DNA of 58,430 nucleotides from Pirellulales bacterium. GTDB taxonomy: Bacteria; Planctomycetota; Planctomycetia; Pirellulales; Thermoguttaceae. Shown here in pieces: positions 51,728 through 58,430 of this stretch (its first letter is position 1; the number at the start of each line of letters is the position of its first letter). The position numbers and the translations under genes are program-made. The DNA lies in the NCBI GenBank assembly GCA_016936015.1, contig JAFGPV010000042.1, positions 1 through 58,430 on the forward strand. The letters run 5' to 3'. The notes under the pieces were generated by a model. The model did not search any database and was not told the origin of the DNA. It was given only the letters and a program-made list of their open reading frames with translations.

Positions 51728-52765
51728 ATGACCGAACCGCGTTTCCTGATCGTCCGGCTGAGCGCCATCGGCGACGTAATCCAGGCCCTGCCGTTGGCCT
51801 GCGCGCTGCGAGATCATTTTCCCCGGGCCTACATTGCCTGGGCGGTCGAAGGCCGGGCGGGATCATTGCTGGAAGGGCATTCGGCCATCAACGAATTGAT
51901 TCCCTTGCAGCGGGGTTGGCTCAAATCGCCCCGGGGCGTGTGGCGACTGTGGCGGCATTTGCGCTCCCGGCGGTTCGACGTGGCCCTGGAGGCCCAAGGA
52001 CTGCTCAAGGCGGCGATCCTGGCGCGGCTTTCCGGCGCCCGGCGGCGGATCGGCTTCGGGAAGCCGTGGGGCCGGGAACTGACTCCCTGGCTGAATACCG
52101 AGGTGGTGGATACCGGCGAGGTGCACATTATCGAGCGGAATCTCCGGTTGTTGCATCCGCTGGGGATTGCGTCGCCGGCGGTGCGGTTCGATCTGCCCGA
52201 GCACGAAGCAGACCGCCGTGCAGCGGGCTTCATGCTCCAGGCGATACGGCTCGGCGGCCCGTTCGCGCTGATCAATCCCGGGGCCGGCTGGCCGTCGAAA
52301 CTCTGGCCGACCGCCCGGTACGCCGCCGTGGCCGAGTATCTCGCGAACAAATGGGACTTGCCGGCGTTGGTTGTGTGGGCCGGTCCGGCGGAGCGGCGGT
52401 TGGCCGAGGAAATCGCGGCCGCCGCCCCGGGACACGTGCGGTTGGCGCCCGAGACCACGCTGGGACAATTGGCCGCGCTGGCCCGCCGGGCGAGGCTGTT
52501 TATCGGATCGGACACCGGTCCGCTGCACCTGGCCGCCGCGACGGGCACGCCCTGCGTCGGCCTCTACGGCCCCTGGCCGGCGAAGCGGCACGGACCGTTC
52601 GGCCCGCGGCACGTGTGCGTGCAAAAGGCGTTTTTCGAAGGTCCCACCCGGCGCCGCCGCCACGCTCCAAAAACTTACATGGAAGCCATCCAAATCGACG
52701 ACGTCTGCCGGGCGTGCGAGGTGATCCTTTGTAGGAGGCGGCTCCTGCCGCCGAGGGTGGCATAG
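51728..52765 (+). CDS. GT9-family glycosyltransferase (heptosyltransferase-like)
   Basis: A 345-residue cytoplasmic/peripheral enzyme of family GT9, the ADP-heptose:LPS heptosyltransferase group. It begins FLIVRLSAIGDVIQALPLACAL; the acceptor-side GDVIQ and the nucleotide-binding side FIGSDTGPLHLAAATGTPCV are hallmark segments, as is INPGAGWPSKLWP. It starts at ATG 51728; the frame is open upstream without a ribosome site. The last dozen residues (LCRRRLLPPRVA) are encoded by the left arm of a palindromic repeat, so the original C-terminus has been replaced or extended. A role in LPS core or a related glycan is likely. Confidence 0.88.
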   Translation: MTEPRFLIVRLSAIGDVIQALPLACALRDHFPRAYIAWAVEGRAGSLLEGHSAINELIPLQRGWLKSPRGVWRLWRHLRSRRFDVALEAQGLLKAAILARLSGARRRIGFGKPWGRELTPWLNTEVVDTGEVHIIERNLRLLHPLGIASPAVRFDLPEHEADRRAAGFMLQAIRLGGPFALINPGAGWPSKLWPTARYAAVAEYLANKWDLPALVVWAGPAERRLAEEIAAAAPGHVRLAPETTLGQLAALARRARLFIGSDTGPLHLAAATGTPCVGLYGPWPAKRHGPFGPRHVCVQKAFFEGPTRRRRHAPKTYMEAIQIDDVCRACEVILCRRRLLPPRVA

Positions 52766-52806
52766 CGTCTTTCCGAATTATCGGCGGCAGGAGCCGCCTC
52801 TACAAA
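52731..52806. repeat. Long inverted repeat between converging GT9 and DUF4254 genes
   Basis: Arms GTAGGAGGCGGCTCCTGCCG and CGGCAGGAGCCGCCTCTAC (23-24 bases with one indel), separated by about 25 bases and flanked by T- and A-rich bases. The hairpin can serve both converging genes as a terminator. Its left arm is coding in the GT9 gene. Confidence 0.8.
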
Positions 52807-52816
52807 AGCAAGGGAC

Positions 52817-53422
52817 CTACGCCGCGGAGCGGCGCGAGGAATTATAGATGTAAGGATTGAGCGTCGGGTCGTTGTACATTTTGAACTGCCGATAGAGTTT
52901 CAGCCGTTTCCGACCGGCAAAGACGTCGTCGATCAACTCCTGAAGCGACCGGCTCAGATCGCGATGCTGCTCCTGGAGGATTTCGATCCGACCTTTGACT
53001 TTAGCGACAAACTCCTCCTCGGCGTCGGCGCGAAAGGCCTGCTCTTCCATGTGGAACAGCCGCAGGGCGAGGATCGACAGCCGATCGATGACGCTCCCCG
53101 GCGTCTCGGTGTTCAACCGGGCCTCCGGCCCCGGCGTTATGTCCAGCGCCTGGAGCCGTTGGATCAGGCAATCGTCCAACTGCTCGATCAAATCGTTCCG
53201 CTGCTGGTTGAGTTGGTCGATGGCCCGCTTGACCTGGGCCAAGTCGGCGTCGCTGGCGTCCGGGCTGCGGGCGATGTCCTCATGGTGCCATAAGCGAAAG
53301 TTTTGCTGATGCTGCCGACACACCACGTGCAAAAAGCCCTCGTACGGATTGTCAATTTCCTGGCGGTGCCAACGCGGGATCGTCTCCCGGTGCAGGTCGG
53401 TAATGCTGCGGACGTCGATCAT
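52817..53422 (-). CDS. DUF4254 family protein
   Basis: A 201-residue, largely alpha-helical protein with the DUF4254 pattern: LHRETIPRWHRQEIDNPYEG, VCRQHQQNFRLWHHEDIARS, then KRAIDQLNQQRNDLIEQLDD. The His-rich helix (H39, H47, H48 region) might bind a metal, which is inference. It ends in a short basic tail. The family is often found near sugar-transfer genes, in keeping with the converging GT9 gene 50 bases away. Biochemical function is unknown. Its start is preceded by AAAGGGGAAAT, a good ribosome site. Confidence 0.85.
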   Translation of the reverse strand: MIDVRSITDLHRETIPRWHRQEIDNPYEGFLHVVCRQHQQNFRLWHHEDIARSPDASDADLAQVKRAIDQLNQQRNDLIEQLDDCLIQRLQALDITPGPEARLNTETPGSVIDRLSILALRLFHMEEQAFRADAEEEFVAKVKGRIEILQEQHRDLSRSLQELIDDVFAGRKRLKLYRQFKMYNDPTLNPYIYNSSRRSAA

Positions 53423-53484
53423 CAGGATTTCCCCTTTCTATAAAGACCATTAGTAAAATAGCGTCTTTTGAAAAATAGGGCAAT

Positions 53485-54471
53485 ATGAAAAAACGGCGAG
53501 GAATTTGGTTGGCGTTCGGCGTTTTCGTGGTCGGCGTACTACTTTGGCATGCGTCGCAGCATCGGCCGACGGGGCCGGCGGCAGGAACACAAATCAGGGG
53601 AGAGGAGTTCCTCTCTAATCCCCTCTCCCTTCGGGAGAGGGTTAGGGTGAGGGCTGAAAAAAAGGATTCAAGGTTCAGGGTTCAGGATTCAGAGACCGGC
53701 ACTCAGCATTCCGTACTCCGTACTCAGTACTCCAACCCCAACCCTCACCCCGACCCTCTCCCGGAGGGAGAGGGAGTGGTGATTCGCTTTGCCACTTGGA
53801 ATATCCACGGAGGAAAGGGATTGGACGGCCGGAAAGATTTGGACCGGATTGCGGAGTTGCTCCGGGGATTCGATTTTGTGGCCCTCCAGGAGGTCCGCGG
53901 TCCCGGGTTGTTCGGCGGGGTGGACCAGGCGGAATTTCTGGGACGGAGGCAGAAAATGGCCTGGCTCTTTGCCCCGGCCGTAAGGCAATGGTATTGCCGG
54001 GAATCGGGCAACGGAATGCTCGGCCGGATGTCTGTAAATTCTTGGCAACGCATCCCCTTGCCGAGCTACAAGGATTACAGCTTTCGGAATATGGTTCTTT
54101 GCTCGGTCGTTCCGCCGGGTCTTCACGATTCGGATCGGTCCATCCGTGTTTTAATAACCCATTTGAATCGCCGTCACGAAACCGACCGGAAGGCCCAACT
54201 GCGGATCGTTCTTTCCTTGTTTCTCTCGTTGCGCGAGCCGGCGGTGTTGCTGGGCGATCTGAACACAACTGCCCAAGATCCCCAGCTTCGCGGGCTTCTC
54301 AAGGACAATATGGTTATAGATCCTGTCAGAAAGGTGCTCGGCGGCAAGGCGCCGAATCGAATCGACTGGATTCTTGCCCGCGGTTTGAAGTGCCGGGACG
54401 CGGGGATCATCGAAACCGAGGCCTCCGATCATCCGCTGATTTGGGCCGACCTGGAAGCCGATTGCGATTGA
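53485..54471 (+). CDS. Membrane-anchored endonuclease/exonuclease/phosphatase-fold protein
   Basis: A 328-residue protein. An N-terminal anchor or signal (GIWLAFGVFVVGVLLWHA) is followed by a linker that is almost entirely made of translated repeats (53615-53780). The catalytic domain follows: FATWNIHGGKG, FVALQEV (metal-binding Glu), THLNRRHETDRKAQL, LLGDLNT, the RIDWILA segment and the final SDHPLI (catalytic Asp-His). This is the complete Mg-dependent DNase I/inositol phosphatase set. The substrate could be nucleic acid or a phosphoester; the extracytoplasmic location is inferred from the leader. Confidence 0.88.
   Translation: MKKRRGIWLAFGVFVVGVLLWHASQHRPTGPAAGTQIRGEEFLSNPLSLRERVRVRAEKKDSRFRVQDSETGTQHSVLRTQYSNPNPHPDPLPEGEGVVIRFATWNIHGGKGLDGRKDLDRIAELLRGFDFVALQEVRGPGLFGGVDQAEFLGRRQKMAWLFAPAVRQWYCRESGNGMLGRMSVNSWQRIPLPSYKDYSFRNMVLCSVVPPGLHDSDRSIRVLITHLNRRHETDRKAQLRIVLSLFLSLREPAVLLGDLNTTAQDPQLRGLLKDNMVIDPVRKVLGGKAPNRIDWILARGLKCRDAGIIETEASDHPLIWADLEADCD
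53615..53780 (+). repeat. In-frame cluster of REP-like and direct repeats in EEP gene
   Basis: It comprises a GAGAGGG palindrome copy (CCCCTCTCCCTTCGGGAGAG, GGTTAGGGTGAGGGC), a tract of short direct units (AGGATTCAAGGTTCAGGGTT; TCCGTACTCCGTACTCAGTA), and an inverted second palindrome copy (CCTCACCCCGACCCTCTCCC). All of it is translated, giving about 55 low-complexity residues between the membrane anchor and the catalytic domain. Confidence 0.8.
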
Positions 54472-54505
54472 TCCGTTTCGGGTTTCGGAGTAAGAAAGGA
54501 AAGGC

Positions 54506-55396
54506 ATGGACGTTTTACGGACGATAAGCTCGCAAACGGTTTGCCGCACGGCCGGTGCGGCGATGGAGTGTCTTCGGGGGCGATTTCCGCCGGTGGTGCG
54601 AATCGAGACCACCAACGCCTGCAACGCCCGGTGCACGATCTGCCCGCACCGGCGGCTGCAGCGACCGATCGTGCGGATGGAGGAGCCGCTGTATCGCCGC
54701 CTGATCGACCAGTGCGTCCAACACGGTTGCCGCGAGGTGCACCTGCACAACTTCGGCGAGCCGTTGCTGGACAAGCACCTGGAGGAGCGGATCGCGTATG
54801 CCAAGCAACGCGGGATTCCCAAGGTAAAGATCTTTTCCAACGGCTCGCTGCTGACGGAAGAGCGGTCGCGCGGCCTGATTCAGTCCGGATTGGACGAGAT
54901 CAAAATCAGCTTCGACGGCGCCACCCCGGAGGAGTTCGAGGCGATCCGGACGCCCTTGAAATTCGACACGGTGGTACAGAACGTCGTCCGGCTGGCGGCC
55001 CTGCGCAACGCCGCCCGGGCGCCCTTGCGGATCAGCGTGAACTGTTGCAGCACCGGCGATCGGGAGGGGACGATGCAGGCGTTGGCCGAGGTTGTCGATC
55101 GTTTTTATTTTGATAAGATACACAATTGGGGGGATGGAACTTCGACCAACGGCCGTCACCGGCTCCGCAAGCCCTGTTCACGGCTGTGGCGGACCTTGAC
55201 CGTATTGGCCGACGGTCGCGTGGCATTGTGTTGCCTCGATTATGAAGGCCAGCACGAACTCGGCCGGGCGGACGCCGCCGCTTCGCTGACGGAGATCTGG
55301 AACGGCCCGGCCTACCGGGCCGTCCGCCGCCTGCACCGCGCCGGCCGGCAGCACGAGATCGAGTTGTGCCGCTCTTGCGAGAAGTCGTTCTGGTAA
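54506..55396 (+). CDS. Radical SAM/SPASM domain protein
   Basis: A 296-residue protein with the cluster motif C39-x3-C43-x2-C46 (CNARCTIC) and the radical SAM barrel (VHLHNFGEPLLDKHLEERIA, IKISFDGATPEEFEAIR). A C-terminal SPASM-like region follows (PCSRLWRTLTVLADGRVALC, CCLDYEGQHELG, then CRSCEKSFW) that could hold an auxiliary 4Fe-4S cluster. Members of this group mature peptides or modify sugars and lipids; no precursor peptide is visible nearby. A GGAAAGG ribosome site precedes the ATG. It is the last gene before the AT-richer island. Confidence 0.85.
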   Translation: MDVLRTISSQTVCRTAGAAMECLRGRFPPVVRIETTNACNARCTICPHRRLQRPIVRMEEPLYRRLIDQCVQHGCREVHLHNFGEPLLDKHLEERIAYAKQRGIPKVKIFSNGSLLTEERSRGLIQSGLDEIKISFDGATPEEFEAIRTPLKFDTVVQNVVRLAALRNAARAPLRISVNCCSTGDREGTMQALAEVVDRFYFDKIHNWGDGTSTNGRHRLRKPCSRLWRTLTVLADGRVALCCLDYEGQHELGRADAAASLTEIWNGPAYRAVRRLHRAGRQHEIELCRSCEKSFW

Positions 55397-55435
55397 ATCG
55401 AGGATGAAGGGTTCACAGCGACTCTGATACCGTTT

Positions 55436-56353
55436 TTAAACAGGCGGTGTGATAAATTGCGGCAACAGGAGTGCGGTCGCGTCCGGGTCATCTGGAGAGT
55501 TGATGTCTGATAACTGGCGGAAAAAGATGACATTTTTGACGATCCCCAACATCGGCTCCATGAAGAGTTGCCCGTCGCGGCGAATCGTGGGAGCAAGAAG
55601 AAACTCTTTGTGCTTCTCAAACTCCTCTTTGAATTTCGCCAGCATCGGCGGCTCGCCGGGCACAGGGTAATGGCGATTCCATTGTCCAAGGAAAGGGACA
55701 ACGGTGGGATCAACTACAAAATCGTCCAGGGTGGCATGGGCGGCAATCGCGTCGGGGTCGGCACAGATATGTATGCTGTAGCCCGGTCGATGTTCCTGTC
55801 CGGGCACCGCTCCCTCGATGATGGAGACGCGAATTTCCTCAAAGCGGTCCTCGTGTTTCATTTGCCGCTCGGCCTCGCGGAAAATTTCCAGTCCCGCTTC
55901 GACATTCTCAAAAACCAGGCCCATGATCGGCGGCGCTTCGCTCGTGGGATGAAACTTATAGGTCGTTGCTGACCACTTGGCTTCCGCCCATAGCGGATGG
56001 GTCGTGAACGCGGCGGCGGGCATCGACTTTATATACTGTCGCACACGGATCGCAATCGATTCAACTTCTTTCGCAATAGTCTGGGCAAATAAAGGAAGCC
56101 GTTCAAATGGATAATTTGTGAAGGCATTGTCAGGCATTTCTATTTGAACACTCTCCTGTGAACCACAGGCTGAACAATGCAGGTCTACTGAAATCTCGCG
56201 GGATTTCTCATGAAGAAGGTTCCACTTCCCTAAAACACCTAGCGTGCCACATAATGGGCATTTGACTGATAGAAATGGAGACCGGCAGACGGCAATGGCG
56301 GCTTCTTGCCATGGGTTTTGGGGGCCTGATCGGTTTTTCTCGCCATTACTCAT
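55436..56353 (-). CDS. Zinc-ribbon protein of unknown function (island)
   Basis: A 305-residue protein. A zinc ribbon (C32, C35, C60, C63; KCPLCGTLGVLGKW ... HCSACGSQES) lies near the N-terminus. The rest is mixed alpha/beta with a segment ATTYKFHPTSEAPPIMGLVF and a polar C-terminus. No family was recognised. Its ATG overlaps the stop of a 34-codon frame (ATGA). GC content is lower than in the chromosome to the left, as in the other island genes, which suggests acquisition. It may be a further immunity-like or accessory gene of the toxin locus. Confidence 0.6.
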   Translation of the reverse strand: MSNGEKNRSGPQNPWQEAAIAVCRSPFLSVKCPLCGTLGVLGKWNLLHEKSREISVDLHCSACGSQESVQIEMPDNAFTNYPFERLPLFAQTIAKEVESIAIRVRQYIKSMPAAAFTTHPLWAEAKWSATTYKFHPTSEAPPIMGLVFENVEAGLEIFREAERQMKHEDRFEEIRVSIIEGAVPGQEHRPGYSIHICADPDAIAAHATLDDFVVDPTVVPFLGQWNRHYPVPGEPPMLAKFKEEFEKHKEFLLAPTIRRDGQLFMEPMLGIVKNVIFFRQLSDINSPDDPDATALLLPQFITPPV

Positions 56354-56454
56354 AGCACTTTTTCCTTGATAGGCACAAATAGTATAAAATGTCCTTCGGA
56401 TGAATTCTTTTCCCCATATCGCAGGCTGTTTGGTCCTCGTAGGTCATCGAGCAT
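56350..56454 (-). CDS. Possible 34-residue ORF or remnant
   Basis: Its ATG overlaps the stop of the upstream immunity-like gene (TAATG) and its TGA overlaps the start of the downstream zinc-ribbon gene (ATGA). It reads MLDDLRGPNSLRYGEKNSSE and then a short hydrophobic end. The perfect junctions favour translation, but the DNA (for example GATATG...CCGAAGGAC) resembles the toxin-tail remnant found after the other immunity-like gene, so it may instead be decayed sequence. Confidence 0.3.
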   Translation of the reverse strand: MLDDLRGPNSLRYGEKNSSEGHFILFVPIKEKVL

Positions 56455-57011
56455 TAGCAACTCTCCCCTAAATGAGCGCGAAGCAATTGGAACTCGCCTG
56501 AACTATCAAACTCCAAACGATACGCGCCATCTCCCCACCTTGGGCAAGCAATAACGCCTATGCAATCCTGGGTGGCATCATGTACAAGCATCGTGCTGCT
56601 GTCTCTGCCAGCCATCTTTTCGGCCTTCCAGTACGCATAATAAATCCGAAAGAATGCGTAGCATATACGACGATCTTTCAGAGTGACTCCGCCTCGCACA
56701 AAAGCATCCTCACAACAGAAGATCATATCCCCAGAGTCAATGACAAGCACTTTATCATCTCGCCTTGCCTCTGGTATTTTTGCTTTGTATCCTATCGTCA
56801 ACAATTCGATCCCATCGTCAGTGTCTTTTAGATCCAGAAAGCCATCACAAATCGTAATCCGTTCGACCTCTACGGAATCCTTTGTGAAGTGTGCTCCGTC
56901 CGTCACAACCCACCTACCTGGTGAAAGTGAAAGTGTTGTGTGTTTATCGATAACGGTTTGGTAAAACCAGGTTGGCGTTTGGAACTTCTCTCGTCTTGAA
57001 AATGGCCACAT
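56454..57011 (-). CDS. Immunity-like protein, copy B
   Basis: A 185-residue protein, about two-thirds identical by eye to the next gene upstream (57104-57661). Both start MWPFSRR and end GEFQLLRAHLGESC. Shared blocks include GRWVVTDGA, FTKDSVEVER, RDDK.LVIDSG, FCC.DAF, QDCIG and WGDGAYRLEF. The composition is acidic and mixed alpha/beta with no signal peptide, typical of cytoplasmic immunity proteins in polymorphic toxin loci. That role is inferred from its size, from the tandem paralogues, and from its position downstream of a toxin-like module. No known Imm family was recognised. Confidence 0.6.
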   Translation of the reverse strand: MWPFSRREKFQTPTWFYQTVIDKHTTLSLSPGRWVVTDGAHFTKDSVEVERITICDGFLDLKDTDDGIELLTIGYKAKIPEARRDDKVLVIDSGDMIFCCEDAFVRGGVTLKDRRICYAFFRIYYAYWKAEKMAGRDSSTMLVHDATQDCIGVIACPRWGDGAYRLEFDSSGEFQLLRAHLGESC

Positions 57012-57035
57012 TATGCTTGCTCCCTTCAGGTGGTC

Positions 57036-57090
57036 AATCGTCTTCCGGGCCGAAAATCATATCAGCGATCGCATGCGGTTTCCTTCTTGT
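57036..57090 (-). pseudogene. Remnant of a second toxin C-terminal tail
   Basis: Between the two immunity-like genes, one minus-strand frame reads AIADMIFGPEDD followed by a stop. The intact toxin-like module upstream ends TIANTIFGPDNE and a stop at the matching distance before its own immunity-like gene. Six of the twelve residues are identical and most others are conservative (N/D, D/E). Upstream the frame closes after about 18 codons. This is best read as the tail of a lost duplicate toxin module. Confidence 0.55.
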
Positions 57091-57103
57091 TGGCTATCAC
57101 ACA

Positions 57104-57661
57104 TTAACAACTCTCTCCTAAATGAGCACGAAGCAATTGAAATTCACCTGCGTTCTCAAACTCCAAACGATACGCACCATCGCCCCACTTTGGGCGCGCA
57201 ATAATCCCTATACAATCTTGGTTGGCATCATATATAAGCATAGCGTTACTATGCTTGCCAGCTAGTCGTGCGGCTTTGAAATACGCATAAGTCACGCGAT
57301 CAAGCGCACAATTCTCGCGATGATTGGTCAAGGTGATTCCGCCCTGTGTGAATGCATCCACGCAGCAAAAGACCATTTCACCGGAGTCAATTACAAGTAT
57401 TTTGTCATCTCGCTTAGCTATTGGAGTCTCTACTTTGTATCCTAAAGTTAGCAACTCAAGTCCGTCGGGATCTTGCGTCACGTCTAAAAAGCCATCGTGA
57501 AATGTAAGGCGTTCGACTTCTACCGAGTCCTTGGTGAAATACGCGCCGTCGGTTACGACCCATCTGCCCAGAGAAAGTGACAATGTCTTTTCCTCATCTT
57601 CCATTGGAAAATAATCCCAATTGGGCATCTGAAATTTCGATCGTCGTGAAAATGGCCACAT
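57104..57661 (-). CDS. Immunity-like protein, copy A
   Basis: A 185-residue paralogue of the 56454-57011 protein. It lies about 20 bases after the stop of the toxin-like module, the position a cognate immunity gene normally holds. Differences from copy B cluster at residues 13-26, 100-115 and around 125-135 (for example THREN-type versus KDRRI-type segments). Such differences could reflect changed toxin specificity. It lacks a signal peptide and recognised catalytic motifs. Function as an immunity protein is inference. Confidence 0.62.
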   Translation of the reverse strand: MWPFSRRSKFQMPNWDYFPMEDEEKTLSLSLGRWVVTDGAYFTKDSVEVERLTFHDGFLDVTQDPDGLELLTLGYKVETPIAKRDDKILVIDSGEMVFCCVDAFTQGGITLTNHRENCALDRVTYAYFKAARLAGKHSNAMLIYDANQDCIGIIARPKWGDGAYRLEFENAGEFQLLRAHLGESC

Positions 57662-57681
57662 ATTGTTGTTCCTGATAGAGA

Positions 57682-58345
57682 CTACTCGTTATCTGGTCCA
57701 AAAATTGTATTTGCGATCGTTTCTCCTAATTGGTTGGCCAAGTTGTACAGCAGATACTCTCCGGCAAATGCCGTGGAATAGAAGCCAGTCTTGATGAGAA
57801 CTTCCGCAGCCCGATGACGATACATCCATTTATTGAATTTGAGCGGAACGAGAAAACTGTTCATTCCCGAGTCGCCTAAGCCTTGAAGAATCTTGTTCAT
57901 GCGGCCTGCCCCGTTACGATATAATCGTCGCGGGAAGATCATATGTTCCATGCTCCAGTCGTGGCTTTTTCCAAACAAGGAGCGCCAACGATTGAAGAAA
58001 TCACGCGAAACATTGAACGATTCTCTGTCCTCCCAAATCGTCCTCAGGAGCTTACGACCGATACCGGTTTGTTTCCCAGGACCGACTTGACCAGCGTGTT
58101 TAAACGTAGCCCCGGCTCCAATGCCATATATTGGAGACATAATCAGCCCAAAGACAGCACCTTCTATGGCCCCCTGAAAGATGTTACGCTTGTCCATCCA
58201 TGCGTCTAACATGCCGACTCCTGCGCCCGCTACAACGCTGCCGCCAACGATTTCAAGAATACCCGTCAACGTTAAAGAATAACCCATCCCGGAAGCGGCA
58301 ATACCGATCAAACTTCCGGCAGCGTATCCGAGTCCCCCCGCAACC
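57682..58345 (-). pseudogene. C-terminal toxin-like module, 5' end cut by an insertion sequence
   Basis: An open frame of about 220 codons running from the insertion junction to 57682. It starts WVAGGLGYAAGSLIGIAASG and continues through Gly-rich hydrophobic stretches (TLTGILEIVGGSVVAGAGVG; AIEGAVFGLIMSPIYGIGAG) like those preceding toxin domains of RHS/polymorphic toxins. A polar domain follows with SHDWSMEHMIFPRRLYRNGA, LQGLGDSGMNSFLVPLKFNK and RHRAAEVLIKTGF. A start exists only at weak TTG/ATG codons inside, so the original, much longer protein has lost its N-terminal part. The domain is unclassified; His and Glu in WSMEH could be catalytic (inference). An immunity-like gene follows directly. 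Confidence 0.55.
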
Positions 58346-58430
58346 CAGGGCTATCGCAAACTAACTGTGTTTCCGGTAAGCACTTGCAGGAGGAAATCGG
58401 CATTCCAGCCTGCGATGCGGCGTTTCATCA
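58346..58430 (-). mobile_element. Right end of an insertion sequence, ISAs1-like, continues past the window
   Basis: The sequence from 58346 starts CAGGGCTATCGCAAACTAAC, which has the look of a terminal inverted repeat. A transposase-like frame ends five bases inside it. The other end is outside the window. The boundary falls within the frame of the toxin-like module, so the element interrupts it. Assignment to the ISAs1 family rests on the CAGGGC end and the transposase tail only. Confidence 0.5.
58351..58430 (-). CDS. Transposase C-terminus (partial)
   Basis: The visible part of the frame encodes MKRRIAGWNADFLLQVLTGN and then TVSLR before the stop, and it is open to the window edge. The basic KRR, Trp and LLQVL pattern resembles the tail of ISAs1-type DDE transposases. 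Its stop codon lies within the presumed terminal repeat. Confidence 0.45.
   Translation of the reverse strand, partial: MKRRIAGWNADFLLQVLTGNTVSLR

Overview
The window is high-GC DNA that looks planctomycete, probably of the Pirellulales/Thermogutta kind. This is inferred from gene content and no taxonomic marker was tested. The signs are: ExbD proteins carrying GYF domains; Ser/Thr kinases fused to zinc ribbons and PQQ-type propellers; a J-like N-terminus lacking HPD; a DUF1207 outer-membrane barrel; a PEP-CTERM protein; and a tiny membrane protein starting with the phenylalanine-rich segment common in this phylum.

Layout. 0.6-3.2 kb (minus): a cysteine synthase and a two-lobed retropepsin-like PEP-CTERM protein behind a terminator-like leader. 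3.7-17.6 kb (plus): a degenerate kinase fused to a beta-helix, an orphan Flp pilin, a 2316-residue multi-pass membrane protein, a small membrane protein and a J-like protein with a tandem C-terminal domain. 17.8-35.9 kb (plus): a tightly packed run that forms a Tol/Exb-like system. It comprises a helical exported protein, a TonB/TolA-like stalk protein, ExbB, two GYF-ExbD proteins, a Ser/Thr kinase with propeller, an exported unknown, a TolB-like propeller, a zinc-ribbon/TPR protein, a family-5 solute-binding protein and a TPR/coiled-coil protein. The run continues through overlapping stop/start codons into a pentaheme cytochrome and an Fe(III)-type ABC importer (35.9-40.5 kb). 40.6-42.5 kb: a short Hsp70 and a zinc-ribbon protein. 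Then come a tRNA-Arg(UCU), a DUF1207 barrel, a thiamine-binding protein and a glycolate oxidase set glcD-glcE-glcF (42.6-48.6 kb). 48.6-55.4 kb: an rRNA-type methyltransferase coupled to a YgiQ radical SAM protein, a GT9 glycosyltransferase, a DUF4254 protein, an exo/endonuclease/phosphatase-fold protein and a SPASM radical SAM protein. 55.4-58.4 kb (minus): an AT-richer island with a toxin-like C-terminal module cut by an insertion sequence, two paralogous immunity-like genes, a remnant of another toxin tail and a zinc-ribbon protein.

Two themes stand out. First, small palindromic repeats of several families (REP-like) lie between genes and also inside genes without breaking the reading frame. 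At least six proteins carry the translated repeats. Second, the 17.8-40.5 kb run suggests an envelope energy-transduction machine linked to kinase signalling and possibly to iron uptake. The island at the right edge looks like a decaying polymorphic toxin/immunity locus.
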